Source: Rathayibacter tanaceti
Lineage (GTDB): Bacteria > Actinomycetota > Actinomycetes > Actinomycetales > Microbacteriaceae
NCBI RefSeq assembly: GCF_001634385.1
Contig: NZ_LIIN01000014.1
Coordinates: 1-36,882, forward strand
Direction of reading: 5' to 3'
Length of the DNA: 36,882 nucleotides
Shown here: in pieces, positions 23,018 through 31,959 of the stretch
Layout: every line of letters starts with the position of its first letter
Numbering within the stretch: the first letter of the stretch is position 1
Notes under the pieces: generated by a model
The model's database searches: none
What the model was told of the DNA's origin: nothing
The model's input: the letters and a program-made list of their open reading frames with translations, nothing else
Translations under genes and position numbers: made by a program

Positions 23018-24994
23018 TCACCCCACGTGCACGCCAGGGCGGCGCTCGCGACGGGGCTCGGCGCGGCGCAGGACCTCGCGGGTGACGGGGGCGACCTCGC
23101 CGGTGCCCGTGATGAGGAAGCGGAACATGTTCGAGATCGGGCCACCCTCCGTCCACTCGAAGTAGACGTCGGGGATGACGCCGGTGCGGTCTCGGATCTC
23201 GAGCAGCACGGCCGCGATGGTGTTCGGGATGTTCGCGCTGGTCACCGTGAGCACCCGGAAGCCGTGGTGGATACGCCCCTCCACGAGGAGGTCCTCCTCG
23301 AAGTCGGAGGTGTCGGTGGTGTGCACCTCGAGGAAGAGCACGGGGCCGCGCATCGGGAGGTTGCTGTCGCGCTGCTCCTCGGCCAGCTTGTCGCGGTACT
23401 CGGCCTCGGAGCCGTCGTCGGGCTCGTTCGCGAGGACGCGGATCACCCCGTAGTCGTCGGCGTCTGTCGTGACGAAGTCGAGGGCGGCGGCGTCGAAGGC
23501 GACCGACGTGGCCCGCAGCTGGAACGAGCGGTGCACGCGCGAGACGAGCGAGACCGCCAGGATGCCGACGATGAAGATCGCCGCGATCCGCACGCCGTCG
23601 GGCCGTTCGACCACATTGACCACCGTCGTGTAGACGAAGACGAGGGCGATCACCGCGAAGCCCACCGCACGCTTGCGCTGCCTCTTGCGCTTGGCCGAGA
23701 GGAACACGGCGACGGAGGCGGAGGTGATCAGCACCAGCACGCCGGTCGCGTACGCCCCGCCCTGCGCGTCGACGTCGGCGCGGAACAGGATCGTGATGAC
23801 GAACGCCACGGCGGTGAAGACGAGCACGAGGGGACGCACTGCAGCGGCCCACTGCGGAGCCATCCCGTAGCGCGGCAGGTAGCGGGGGACGATGTTGAGC
23901 AGGCCTGCCAGCGCGGAGGCGCCCGCGAACCAGAGGATGCAGATGGTCGCGATGTCGTAGACCGTGCCGAAGCCCTCGCCCAGGTACTCGTGCGCGAGGT
24001 AGGCCAGCGCGCGGCCGTTGGCCTCGCCTCCGGGCTGGAACTGCGCCTGCGGGATGAGCAGTGTCGTGACGAAGCTCGAGGTGATGAGGAAGGCCGACAT
24101 GGTGATGGCCGCGGTCAGCAGCAGTCGATTCGCGCCGCGGATCCTCCCGGCCGGCGCCTCCTCGGTGTCTCCCGCATCGCCGCGGATCTGCGGCATGACC
24201 GCGACGCCCGTCTCGAAGCCCGAGAGGCCGAGCGCGAGCTTGGGGAACACGATCAGCGCGATGCCCACCATGACCAACGGATTGCCGTGCTGCGTCGTCA
24301 GCGCCGACCACCAGTCGCCGATGACGACCGGGTTCTCGGCGACGTGCCCGATCGCCACGCTGATCACGACGGCGTTGAGGAGGAGGAATACGGCCACGAG
24401 CACGACCGCGATCGAGATCGCCTCGCGGAAGCCGCGGAGGAACACGATGCCGAGCAGGGCGATCAGGCCCAGCGTGAGCGGCACCTCCGCACCGTGGAAC
24501 CAGGCCGGAGCGAACGGGTTCTCCACCGCGTGCGCCGTCGCGTCGGCCGCCGAGAGGGTGATCGTGATCATGAAGTCGGTGGCCGCGAAGCCCAGCAGCA
24601 CGAGCACGAAGAGCTTGCCACCCCACCAGGGCAGCAAGCGCTCGAGCATCGCGATCGAGCCCTCGCCGCGGAAGCTCTCGCGGGCGACGCGGCGGTAGAC
24701 GGGGAGCGCGCCGAACAGTGTCAGGACGACCAGCACGATCGTCGCGAGCGGAGAGACGAGGCCCGCGGCGAGCGCCGCGATCGCCGGCTGGTAGCCCAGG
24801 GTCGAGAAGTAGTCGACGCCGGTGAGGCACATGACCCGCCACCACGAGTGGGTCTTGGCGGTCTCGGCGTGCGGCCCCGGATGGGCGCCGGAATCGTCGC
24901 GGAGGCCCTCGAGCAGCCAGGCCCTCATGCCGCCCGCGCGTGCGGAGGGGGCGGGGGCGGAGTCGGGGTCGTCGCTGAGGACGGAAGAAGTCAC
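23018..24994 (-). CDS. APC-superfamily permease with C-terminal cytoplasmic domain
   Basis: This is a 658-residue transporter of the amino acid-polyamine-organocation superfamily. About 50 cytoplasmic residues lead into [20 protein letters not shown], the first helix with the unwound substrate region typical of APC proteins. Around twelve helices follow (for example [20 protein letters not shown] and [20 protein letters not shown]). The last ~170 residues are soluble, with alternating strands and helices ([20 protein letters not shown], then [19 protein letters not shown]), and look regulatory. The long tail recalls KUP and KimA-type K+ carriers, but the substrate cannot be set by eye. The start is GTG at 24994 with a weak ribosome site. 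Confidence 0.85.
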   Translation of the reverse strand: MTSSVLSDDPDSAPAPSARAGGMRAWLLEGLRDDSGAHPGPHAETAKTHSWWRVMCLTGVDYFSTLGYQPAIAALAAGLVSPLATIVLVVLTLFGALPVYRRVARESFRGEGSIAMLERLLPWWGGKLFVLVLLGFAATDFMITITLSAADATAHAVENPFAPAWFHGAEVPLTLGLIALLGIVFLRGFREAISIAVVLVAVFLLLNAVVISVAIGHVAENPVVIGDWWSALTTQHGNPLVMVGIALIVFPKLALGLSGFETGVAVMPQIRGDAGDTEEAPAGRIRGANRLLLTAAITMSAFLITSSFVTTLLIPQAQFQPGGEANGRALAYLAHEYLGEGFGTVYDIATICILWFAGASALAGLLNIVPRYLPRYGMAPQWAAAVRPLVLVFTAVAFVITILFRADVDAQGGAYATGVLVLITSASVAVFLSAKRKRQRKRAVGFAVIALVFVYTTVVNVVERPDGVRIAAIFIVGILAVSLVSRVHRSFQLRATSVAFDAAALDFVTTDADDYGVIRVLANEPDDGSEAEYRDKLAEEQRDSNLPMRGPVLFLEVHTTDTSDFEEDLLVEGRIHHGFRVLTVTSANIPNTIAAVLLEIRDRTGVIPDVYFEWTEGGPISNMFRFLITGTGEVAPVTREVLRRAEPRRERRPGVHVG

Positions 24995-25199
24995 TGGACG
25001 TTTCTACCCGTCGTCCGGGGCGCCGAGCGGCCGGATGAGCGGATCCTCACGCTTTCCTCACGGGTATTCGCCTGTGGAGGAGGATTCGCGGCCGATCGGG
25101 CGCGAAAGGGACGCCGGTGGCGCCTCCGCGTGCCTGACCGCCGCTCCCAGGGCCGCGCGGAAGGATCGGACGCGACCCCTCACCGACAGGAGCACCACC

Positions 25200-25826
25200 A
25201 TGTCATCACCCCGCCGCGCCCTGATCCTCGTCGATGTCCAGCAGGAGTACTTCAGCGGCCCGCTCGAGATCCAGTACCCGCCGCACGTGCAGTCGCTGCC
25301 GCAGATCGCCGCCGCCCTCGACTCCGCCGCCGCCGCCGGCCTCCCGATCGCCGTGGTGCAGCACAGCGCGGGAGAGGGAGCACCGATCTTCGACCCGATC
25401 GGCCCCGCCTTCGCTCTGCACCCCGAGATCGAGCGGCGCCGCTCCGACTCGTGGAAGACCGTGACGAAGCAGTACGGGACGGTCTTCGCCGGAACCGACC
25501 TGCTCGACTGGCTGCGCCAGCACGACATCGACACGATCACCCTCGTCGGCTACATGACCAACAACTGCATCCTCGCCTCCGCCGCCGAGGCCGAGACCCA
25601 CGGGCTCCGCGCCGAGGTCATCTCGGACGCGACGGGCGCTATCGCGATCTCGAACGACGCCGGCTCGGTCGACGCCCGCTCCCTGCACACCGCACTGATG
25701 GCACTGCTGAACTCGAACTTCGCCGCCGTCGCCCCCACCACGGTCTGGATCTCGGCGCTGAAGGGCGAGTACACCCTCCCGATGAGCACCCTGCCCGAGT
25801 CCGCCGCCGCCGGCGCCGCCCGCTGA
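25200..25826 (+). CDS. Isochorismatase-like cysteine hydrolase
   Basis: This 208-residue protein starts at the ATG at 25200 with CAGGAG seven bases upstream. It has the isochorismatase-like alpha/beta fold with the catalytic triad in place: Asp12 in LILVDVQQEY, Lys90 in KTVTKQYGTVF and Cys123 in GYMTNNCILASAAEAE. The cysteine marks it as an amidase or nicotinamidase-type hydrolase rather than a true isochorismatase, which lacks the Cys. The cis-peptide region VGYMTNNC is standard. It stands alone, divergent from the APC permease (205-bp gap). Substrate unknown; relatives act on nicotinamide, ureidoacrylate, carbamoylsarcosine and similar amides. Confidence 0.9.
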   Translation: MSSPRRALILVDVQQEYFSGPLEIQYPPHVQSLPQIAAALDSAAAAGLPIAVVQHSAGEGAPIFDPIGPAFALHPEIERRRSDSWKTVTKQYGTVFAGTDLLDWLRQHDIDTITLVGYMTNNCILASAAEAETHGLRAEVISDATGAIAISNDAGSVDARSLHTALMALLNSNFAAVAPTTVWISALKGEYTLPMSTLPESAAAGAAR

Positions 25827-25898
25827 GCGTTCGGTCCCGTGCAGAACGTAGCGAACGCGCTGCGACCGTCCCGCCCACCCTGCCCCTCCCGCTGGAGC

Positions 25899-26765
25899 TC
25901 AGTCGTTCAGGTGGGCGATGGCGAAGTCGGCCTCCTCGGCCGTGAACTGCTCGCCGTACTCGCTCGTGAGCTGGTCGCGGATGGCCTCCGGTGACATCGC
26001 CATCTGAGTCTGGTAGTCCTTCGCCTTCGCCAGAGCGTTGGCGTTCCAGTCAGCAGCGACCGTGTCGACCGCGTACTGGGCGGCCTCCGGAGAGAACTTC
26101 TCGCCGTACTCCGACGTGAGCTGGCCGTACAGACCGGCCTTGCTCATGTGCAGCATCTCGGAATAGCTGCGGGCCTTGAGCAGCGCCGAGGCGAACTCGG
26201 GCGAGACCTGCGCAGCGGCGGCAGGCTCGGGCTCAGGCGCGGCCGACTCAACGGGCGCGGGCTCGACCGTCGCGGCGGGCGCAGGTTCGGCCGTCCCAAT
26301 AGGCGCCGGCTCGGCCGTCTCGACGATCTCCGCCTCCTCGGTGGCGGGAGCGACCGGCGCTGTCGTCGGCTCGGAGGACTCGACGACTGCGGACACGGGA
26401 CGCTGCTCCGAAGCGGAGTTGATCGCCGCACCGAATCCGATGGTCGTCGCGAGGGAGACGAGGAGGGCGACCCCGCCGAGGGCGATGCCGGCGATCGACA
26501 GCCCCTTCGACTGGCGCCGATGGAGGGCGAGAACGCCGAGGACGATCGCCGCAATCCCCACGAGCGCTCCGAAGACCGGCACGAGACCGACCAGGAACGC
26601 GATGATGCCGACGACGAGCGCAGCGATGGCGAGGCCGGGTGTGGCGGAGGGACGGGGACCCTGGGGAAGCGTCGCGCCGCCGTAGGCGACCTGGCCGGCG
26701 GGTGGCTTGTCGGAGGAGGAAGGGGAGGAGTGCGGGGTGTTCTCCGGCGGGAGACGTGTACTCAT
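25899..26765 (-). CDS. DUF4190 membrane protein with two Ltp-type repeats
   Basis: This is a 288-residue protein. A Pro/Ser-rich N-terminus is followed by two helices of the DUF4190 type (PGLAIAALVVGIIAFLVGLV and GLSIAGIALGGVALLVSLA, with VLGVLALHRRQSKG between). A long extracellular Ala/Glu/Pro/Thr linker follows (about 120-185). The C-terminus has two ~48-residue repeats, ALLKARSYSEMLHMSKAGLY..GQLTSEYGEKFSPEAA and ALAKAKDYQTQMAMSPEAI..DQLTSEYGEQFTAEEA. These match the host-cell-surface-exposed lipoprotein (Ltp) fold, known from a Streptococcus phage protein that blocks DNA injection by other phages; in actinobacteria such domains are common and their role is undefined. It starts with ATG at 26765. 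Confidence 0.85.
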   Translation of the reverse strand: MSTRLPPENTPHSSPSSSDKPPAGQVAYGGATLPQGPRPSATPGLAIAALVVGIIAFLVGLVPVFGALVGIAAIVLGVLALHRRQSKGLSIAGIALGGVALLVSLATTIGFGAAINSASEQRPVSAVVESSEPTTAPVAPATEEAEIVETAEPAPIGTAEPAPAATVEPAPVESAAPEPEPAAAAQVSPEFASALLKARSYSEMLHMSKAGLYGQLTSEYGEKFSPEAAQYAVDTVAADWNANALAKAKDYQTQMAMSPEAIRDQLTSEYGEQFTAEEADFAIAHLND

Positions 26766-26889
26766 CGCGCGAGTATCGCAGAGGGCACAGGCTCATCTCG
26801 GTGTTCGAGACATGCTGTCTCAATGAGCTCCGAGGAGTCCGGGCGGAGCCCTCCCTAGCGCCGCTGCGACCGCACCACCCCTGCAAACA

Positions 26890-28125
26890 TCAGCGGAGTG
26901 AGGCGAGCACCGCCTCGAGCGCGTCGACGGCGACGTCGATCTCGTCCGCCGTGACGACCAGGGGCGGCGCCAGGCGGATCGTCGAGCCGTGCGTGTCCTT
27001 CGCCAGCACACCGCGCGCCATCAGCGCCTCGCAGACCGCGCGCCCCGAGGCGAGTTCGGGGTCGATGTCGATGCCCGCCCAGAGTCCGGCGCCGCGGACG
27101 GCGACGACTCCGCGGCCCACGAGCACCTGGAGGCGGGCGTGCAGCTGGGCCCCGCGCTCACGGGCGAGGGCCTGGTAGTCGCCGGTGGCGAGCATCTCGA
27201 CGACCGCGAGGCCGACGGCGGCGGCCAGCGGGTTGCCTCCGAAGGTCGACCCGTGCTGGCCGGGCTGCAGCACGCCGAGCACGTCGGCGTTCGCGACGAC
27301 AGCCGACACCGGGACGATGCCGCCGCCGAGTGCCTTGCCGAGCAGGTAGACGTCGGGGACGACTCCGACCAGATCGCACGCGAAGGTCGCTCCGGTGCGG
27401 CCGAGGCCGGACTGGATCTCGTCGGCGATGAAGAGGACGGTGCGGCGCGCGGTGATCTCGCGCACGGCCGGGAGGTAGTCGGCCGGCGGCACGACGATGC
27501 CCGCCTCGCCCTGGATCGGCTCGATCAGCACGGCCACCGTGTCGTCGTCGATCGCGTCCTCGAGAGCGCAGGCGTCGCCGAACGGCACCGTGCGGAAGCC
27601 GGGGGTGAACGGACCGAAGCCTTCGCGCGCCTCCGCGTCATCGCTGAACGAGATGATCGTCGTGGTGCGGCCGTGGAAATTGCCCGCCGCGACGATGATG
27701 TTCGCGCGCCCGGGCGCGACGCCCTTGACCCGGTACCCCCACGCGCGAGCGACCTTGATACCCGACTCCACCGCCTCCGCGCCGGTGTTCATCGGCAGGA
27801 CCATGTCCTTGCCAGCGAGCGCGGCGAGCGCCGTGACGAACGGGCCGAGGCGGTCGTTGTGGAACGCTCGGCTGGTGAGGGTGACGCGGCCGAGCTGCGC
27901 CTGCGCCGCCTCCAGCAGCGCCGGGTGCGAGTGGCCGAAGTTCACGGCGGAGTACGCGGCGAGGCAGTCGAGGTAGCGGCGGCCCTCGACGTCGGTGATC
28001 CAGGCGCCCTCGCCGCTGGCCGCGACGACGGGCAGCGGGTGGTAGTTGTGGGCGGCGTGCTCCTCCTCGGCGGCGATGAGGGCATCGGACGCGGTGGTCT
28101 CGCGGGTGGTCTCGGTGATGCTCAT
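26890..28125 (-). CDS. rocD: Ornithine--oxo-acid transaminase
   Basis: This 411-residue class III PLP aminotransferase converts ornithine and 2-oxoglutarate to glutamate semialdehyde and glutamate in arginine catabolism. Motifs are YHPLPVVAASGEGAWITDVE near the N-terminus, MNTGAEAVESGIKVAR (112-127), the PLP ring Asp235 in LFIADEIQSGLGRTG, the Schiff-base Lys264 in YLLGKALGGGIVPVSAV, and HGSTFGGNPLAAAV (291-304). Length is normal. The ATG at 28125 follows AGGAGGAACG, a strong ribosome site. It lies 100 bp downstream of dimethylargininase on the same strand, so the two probably act together in an arginine-to-glutamate route. Confidence 0.95.
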   Translation of the reverse strand: MSITETTRETTASDALIAAEEEHAAHNYHPLPVVAASGEGAWITDVEGRRYLDCLAAYSAVNFGHSHPALLEAAQAQLGRVTLTSRAFHNDRLGPFVTALAALAGKDMVLPMNTGAEAVESGIKVARAWGYRVKGVAPGRANIIVAAGNFHGRTTTIISFSDDAEAREGFGPFTPGFRTVPFGDACALEDAIDDDTVAVLIEPIQGEAGIVVPPADYLPAVREITARRTVLFIADEIQSGLGRTGATFACDLVGVVPDVYLLGKALGGGIVPVSAVVANADVLGVLQPGQHGSTFGGNPLAAAVGLAVVEMLATGDYQALARERGAQLHARLQVLVGRGVVAVRGAGLWAGIDIDPELASGRAVCEALMARGVLAKDTHGSTIRLAPPLVVTADEIDVAVDALEAVLASLR

Positions 28126-28225
28126 GTCGTTCCTCCTGGGGTGACGGTCGACTGTCCAGGACAGTGGAGGGTGGGTCAGCCCTGCGCAGCGGCAGTGCTT
28201 CGCACGGGCAGCGCCGCGCAGTGGG

Positions 28226-29062
28226 TCAGCGGCGCAGCTCGAGCGTGCAGCACTTCACGCCGCCGCCGCCGAGCAGCAGCTCGGACAGATCGACGCCGAT
28301 CGGGTTGTAGCCGCGCTCGCGCAGCTGCCGCTCGAAACCCGTCGCTCGGGAGGCGATGACGACGTTGCGTCCGTCCGAGAAGGAGTTGAGGCCCAGCACG
28401 GACGCGTCCTCCTCCGAGACGAGGATGGCGTCCGGGTAGAGCTCGCGGAGGATGCGGTTGCCCTCCTCGCTGAACGCGCTGGGGAGGTAGGCGATGTCGG
28501 AGTCGCCGAGCACGGCGATGGCAGTGTCGAGGTGGTAGAACGACGGGTTCACCAGCTCGAGCGTGACGACCTCGCGACCGAAGACCCGGGCGACCTCGGC
28601 GTGCGAGTCGGACGCGGAGCGGAAGCCGGTGCCGGCGAGGATCCGCTCGCCGACGAGGAGGAAGTCGCCCTCGCCCTCGTTGACCTCCTCGGGCACACGG
28701 ACGTCGAATCCGGCCGACCGGAACCAGTCCATGTAGGCCGGGCCCTCGGGCCGGCGCTGCGGGTAGGTGAAGGAGGCGCCGTAGGCGATCCCGTCGATCA
28801 CCGTGCCGCCGTTAGCCGCGTAGACCATGTCCGGCAGCCCCGCCTGCGGCTCGATCAGCTCGATCTCGAAGCCGAGGCCGGCGTAGGTGTCGTAGAGGTC
28901 CTGCCACTGGCGGACGGCGAGAGAGGTGTCGGTGGGGACCTGCGGGTCCATCCAGGGGTTGATGCGGTAGACGACAGTGAAGTGCTCGGGACGGCACATC
29001 AGGATCGACTTCGCGACGGGGGTGCGGATCGGTGCCTCGGCGAGCACGGCGGTATCGGTCAT
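28226..29062 (-). CDS. Dimethylargininase / arginine-modifying amidinotransferase-fold hydrolase
   Basis: This 278-residue protein has the pentein (amidinotransferase) fold of DDAH, which hydrolyses methylated arginines to citrulline; close bacterial relatives may act on arginine itself. The ATG at 29062 has AGGAGGACTC just upstream. Visible are LMCRPEHFTVVYRINPWMD, MVYAANGGTVIDG with a substrate-binding acidic region, GEGDFLLVGERILAGTGFRS, the catalytic His177 in NPSFYHLDTAI, and the nucleophile Cys271 in GGGGVKCCTLEL at the C-terminus. It leads the pair with rocD, 100 bp apart. The pairing suggests arginine to citrulline or ornithine use for nitrogen, but the exact substrate is not fixed by sequence. 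Confidence 0.88.
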   Translation of the reverse strand: MTDTAVLAEAPIRTPVAKSILMCRPEHFTVVYRINPWMDPQVPTDTSLAVRQWQDLYDTYAGLGFEIELIEPQAGLPDMVYAANGGTVIDGIAYGASFTYPQRRPEGPAYMDWFRSAGFDVRVPEEVNEGEGDFLLVGERILAGTGFRSASDSHAEVARVFGREVVTLELVNPSFYHLDTAIAVLGDSDIAYLPSAFSEEGNRILRELYPDAILVSEEDASVLGLNSFSDGRNVVIASRATGFERQLRERGYNPIGVDLSELLLGGGGVKCCTLELRR

Positions 29063-29194
29063 TCGAGTCCTCCTGCGAAAGGATGCGGATGAGCGGACCG
29101 GGTCCAGTGGCTCCGTGCCCCGCGCAGAGACGGCGGGGTGGAGCACGCTCCCGCCCAGTCTCGCACGCGGGCTTCGTGCGATTCTCGCTGCGAG

Positions 29195-29211
29195 GCGCAG
29201 GATCCCTGCGC
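29195..29211. promoter_or_regulatory. Perfect palindrome GCGCAGG-ATC-CCTGCGC
   Basis: Two perfect 7-bp arms with a 3-bp centre lie mid-way in the 257-bp divergent gap between dimethylargininase and the fructokinase. It is suitably placed for an operator acting on either gene. No cognate regulator is visible nearby. Confidence 0.35.
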
Positions 29212-29319
29212 GAGAGCCGCTGGTTCCGCAGAAAGCGTCGTGCGCCCCGCCGGAGCAGTCCCGCGTGCGGGGCGCGAACCGTGTGAGGATGCAGAGCCAC
29301 GACGTCGACCGGGAGAACC

Positions 29320-30234
29320 ATGAGCGCCATCACCGACCGCCCCCTGCTCATCGGGATCGAGACCGGCGGGACCAAGGTCGTCGCCGCCGTGGCGGCCCGC
29401 GACGAGCCCGAGCGGATCCTCGCGACGACGACCCTGCCGACGCGGGGACCCGCGGAGACCCTCGCCGACCTGGCCGGCTTCGTCGCCGGCCACGGCGCCG
29501 AGGGCACCGTCGCGGCCGTCGGAGTCGCCTCCTTCGGGCCGCTGGACATCGACCCCGCCTCCCCCGGCTACGGCCGTCTGACGTCGACGCCGAAGCTCGG
29601 CTGGGAGGGCACCGACGTGCTCGGACCGCTCGGAGACGCGGCTCCCGGGGCGCGGATGTCCCTGGTGACCGACGTCAACGGCGCCGCGCTCGGCGAGGCC
29701 CGCTGGGGTGCCGGCGTAGGCGAGAGTGACTTCGTCTACCTCACGGTGGGCACCGGAGTCGGCGGGGGCGTCATCGCCGGCGGACGCCTCCTCGCCGGCA
29801 GCGGCTGGCCCGAGGTCGCGCACCTGCTGCCCCGCAGGCACCCGGAGGACCGTTTCGCGGGCACCTGCCCGTTCCACGGCGACTGCCTCGAGGGCCTCGT
29901 CGCAGGCCCGGCGATCTCGGCCCGCTGGGGAGTCGACGGCTCCAGCCTCGGACCCGAGGACGCGGCCACGAACCTCCGCTTCAGCTCCTTCTACCTCGGG
30001 CAGCTGGTGACCACGCTGGCCTACGTGGCCGGCGTGCGGCTCGCGGTGCTCGGCGGTGGAGTGTCGAAGACGCCGGGCCTGCTCCCCGCGGTCGAGGCCG
30101 AGGTGGAGCGCCTGATGGGCGCTCCCGGGGCGACGGGCACGGGAGGCGGCCGGATCCGCATCGTGCGCCCGGCCCTGGGCGACGAGTCGGGCGTGCGCGG
30201 GGCGCTCTCGCTGGCGGAGTCGCTGCTCGGGTGA
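29320..30234 (+). CDS. ROK-family fructokinase
   Basis: This 304-residue cytosolic sugar kinase is of the zinc-containing ROK fructokinase type (ATP + fructose to fructose 6-phosphate). The phosphate-binding loop is LIGIETGGTKVVAAV (10-24). The catalytic Asp118 lies in TDVN. A second ATP motif is YLTVGTGVGGGV (140-151). The zinc-binding set typical of fructokinases is complete: His168, then HPEDRFAGTCPFHGDCLEGL with His174, Cys183, His186 and Cys189. The ATG at 29320 follows GGGAGAACC. It diverges from dimethylargininase across 257 bp and is convergent with LtrA. No sugar transporter is adjacent. Confidence 0.92.
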   Translation: MSAITDRPLLIGIETGGTKVVAAVAARDEPERILATTTLPTRGPAETLADLAGFVAGHGAEGTVAAVGVASFGPLDIDPASPGYGRLTSTPKLGWEGTDVLGPLGDAAPGARMSLVTDVNGAALGEARWGAGVGESDFVYLTVGTGVGGGVIAGGRLLAGSGWPEVAHLLPRRHPEDRFAGTCPFHGDCLEGLVAGPAISARWGVDGSSLGPEDAATNLRFSSFYLGQLVTTLAYVAGVRLAVLGGGVSKTPGLLPAVEAEVERLMGAPGATGTGGGRIRIVRPALGDESGVRGALSLAESLLG

Positions 30235-30352
30235 GCGTCCGCGCCCTGAGCGCGCACTTCGCCGGCTCGGCTCCCCCGCAGCCGGATCCGGTCCCACCCA
30301 GCCCGTCACGCGCCCGCGGCAACGGAGATCCTGGGCCCGTCACGGAGAGCCA

Positions 30353-31633
30353 TCACTGCCGGCCCCGCTGGGCGACCTCGTCGCCGACGACGGAGACGAG
30401 TGGGGCCGCCGTGACGACGAGCAGGCAGACCGCGAGCGGGGCACCGCCTGCCGCGAGAGCCCCGGCGAGGAGGAGAACGACGGCAGTCACCGCGAAGAGC
30501 CAGCCATGGAGGACATCGAACGTCCCTCGGAGGTAGCTGTAGGTGAGCATCACCGCTGTGCAGAGCACCGCCACAGGCACCGCGGTAGCGACGACCGTGC
30601 CTAGAGTGCCGAAGGGAGCACGGCCCTCGACGGCGTAGGCGGCGACGTGCAGTCCCGCTCCGGTCGCGACGATCGCGGCGTAGAGGATCAAGTGCAGGTA
30701 GATGAGAGGCTGGGCCTTGCGTCGGTCGCTCCGGAGCGCATCGGCGGCGGGGATCAGGAAGTACATCCACCACAGGCCGAAGGTGAGGCCGATGCCCGCG
30801 ACCACGATCGTGACCGCTTCCGGACTCCATCCGGCGCCCTGCACGATGGCCGAGACGGAGGCGACGGTTCCGAAGACACCCTCACCCAGCGCGACGATCG
30901 CAAGCAGGCCGAAGCGTTCTGCCACATGACCGGCGTGCCATGGGACGGGGCCGTTCTGCTTCTCCACGATGCGGGTCCCGCTGATCTCGCCGGCGAAGAG
31001 CAAGGCGGCGACGGTGAAGAACACCCCGACGGTGGGCTCGACGAGCACCAGGACGAACCACCCGGCGAGCACACCCGAGACGAGTGCGGCGTGCAGGAGC
31101 GCGGATCGCCGCGCGGCCGGGTCGTGCACGGCGAGCCGGAGCCACTGCACGACCGTCGCGAGCCGCATGACCACGTAGCCGGCGACCATGCCGCGGGCGT
31201 CGACGGCTCCGCCCTGGTCGAGGGAGGCGAACATGGCAGGGAGGCCGAGCGCGAGCACGACGACGCCGATCATCTGCACCATCGTCGCGGCACGGTAGAG
31301 CCAGTCGTCCATGCCGAAGGCCGACGTGAACCAGGTGAAGCTGACCCAGACGGAGGCGATGGCGAAGATCGCGTAGACGAAGCCGACGATCCCGGTCTCG
31401 ACCCGACTGTCGATCAGGTGATGGGACAGCTGATCGGCAGCCTGGCCGAAGGCGACCACGAAGGCGAGGTCGAACAGCAGCTCCAGCGGCGTGACAGTCC
31501 GGTGCGGCGCCTCCGGGTCGCGGCGGCGCACGATCCCGGTACGACGAGCGGAGCCGGCCGGCGTCCGACGGGCGCCTGCGACGGATGAGGGTCCTCGCAT
31601 CTCGGAGGCAGGGCCCTCGCGCGGCGGCGTCAC
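30353..31633 (-). CDS. Low temperature requirement protein A (LtrA) family membrane protein
   Basis: This 426-residue polytopic membrane protein of the LtrA family was named from a Listeria mutant that failed to grow in the cold; its biochemical function is unknown. A basic cytoplasmic N-terminus leads to the family motif RTVTPLELLFDLAFVVAFGQ, followed by about eleven further helices, with GHVAERFGLLAIVALGEGVF (the conserved ERFGL..LGE block) near the middle. The GTG at 31633 overlaps the upstream stop by four bases (GTGA), which decides the start. It is the last gene of the SDR/enoyl-CoA hydratase/monooxygenase operon and is convergent with the fructokinase. Confidence 0.92.
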   Translation of the reverse strand: MTPPREGPASEMRGPSSVAGARRTPAGSARRTGIVRRRDPEAPHRTVTPLELLFDLAFVVAFGQAADQLSHHLIDSRVETGIVGFVYAIFAIASVWVSFTWFTSAFGMDDWLYRAATMVQMIGVVVLALGLPAMFASLDQGGAVDARGMVAGYVVMRLATVVQWLRLAVHDPAARRSALLHAALVSGVLAGWFVLVLVEPTVGVFFTVAALLFAGEISGTRIVEKQNGPVPWHAGHVAERFGLLAIVALGEGVFGTVASVSAIVQGAGWSPEAVTIVVAGIGLTFGLWWMYFLIPAADALRSDRRKAQPLIYLHLILYAAIVATGAGLHVAAYAVEGRAPFGTLGTVVATAVPVAVLCTAVMLTYSYLRGTFDVLHGWLFAVTAVVLLLAGALAAGGAPLAVCLLVVTAAPLVSVVGDEVAQRGRQ

Positions 31634-31932
31634 GTCTCGTCGAACGAGAGGCGGGAGGAGAACCGCCGGACGCTCGGGGGGCCGGCCGCGATGTCGGGGA
31701 GTCGGGTGGCGCCCTCAGGCGTGCGCCTCCAGGCGACGTACTCGTCGTACGCAGCTCCGGACGCCCACCTCGTGAGGAGCGTGAGCGTCCCGGGTCGGCT
31801 CTCGTCGGAGAGGACCTCGGTGAGCTCATTGCCGGGGAAACCTGCGGTCGCCGGGAGGTCGTGGAGAAAGGCTGCGTCGACGTCCGCCGTGTCGGCACGC
31901 AGGGGAATGTCCATCAGGACGGTGACGGTCAT
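31630..31932 (-). CDS. Small antibiotic-biosynthesis-monooxygenase (ABM)-like protein
   Basis: This 100-residue protein has a ferredoxin-like dimeric alpha/beta barrel pattern: strand MTVTVLMDIPL, helix VDAAFLHDLPAT, strand LTEVLSDESRPGTLTLLTRW and helix AYDEYVAWRRTPEG. The LTRWASGAAYDEYVAWR stretch is typical of ABM domain proteins. Such proteins act as cofactor-free oxygenases or binding subunits. The ATG at 31932 has GAGAGG upstream. It sits 27 bp after the enoyl-CoA hydratase gene and overlaps the LtrA start, so it is part of the four-gene operon controlled by the divergent TetR. Confidence 0.75.
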   Translation of the reverse strand: MTVTVLMDIPLRADTADVDAAFLHDLPATAGFPGNELTEVLSDESRPGTLTLLTRWASGAAYDEYVAWRRTPEGATRLPDIAAGPPSVRRFSSRLSFDET

Positions 31933-31959
31933 GGTCGTACCTCTCAGGGTCGGAAGGGG

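Noticed and set aside
23027-25945. A 972-codon plus-strand frame
   Set aside because: It is the reverse-frame shadow of the APC permease, dominated by Asp, Arg, His and Glu, and it ends in an out-of-frame copy of the isochorismatase-like gene.
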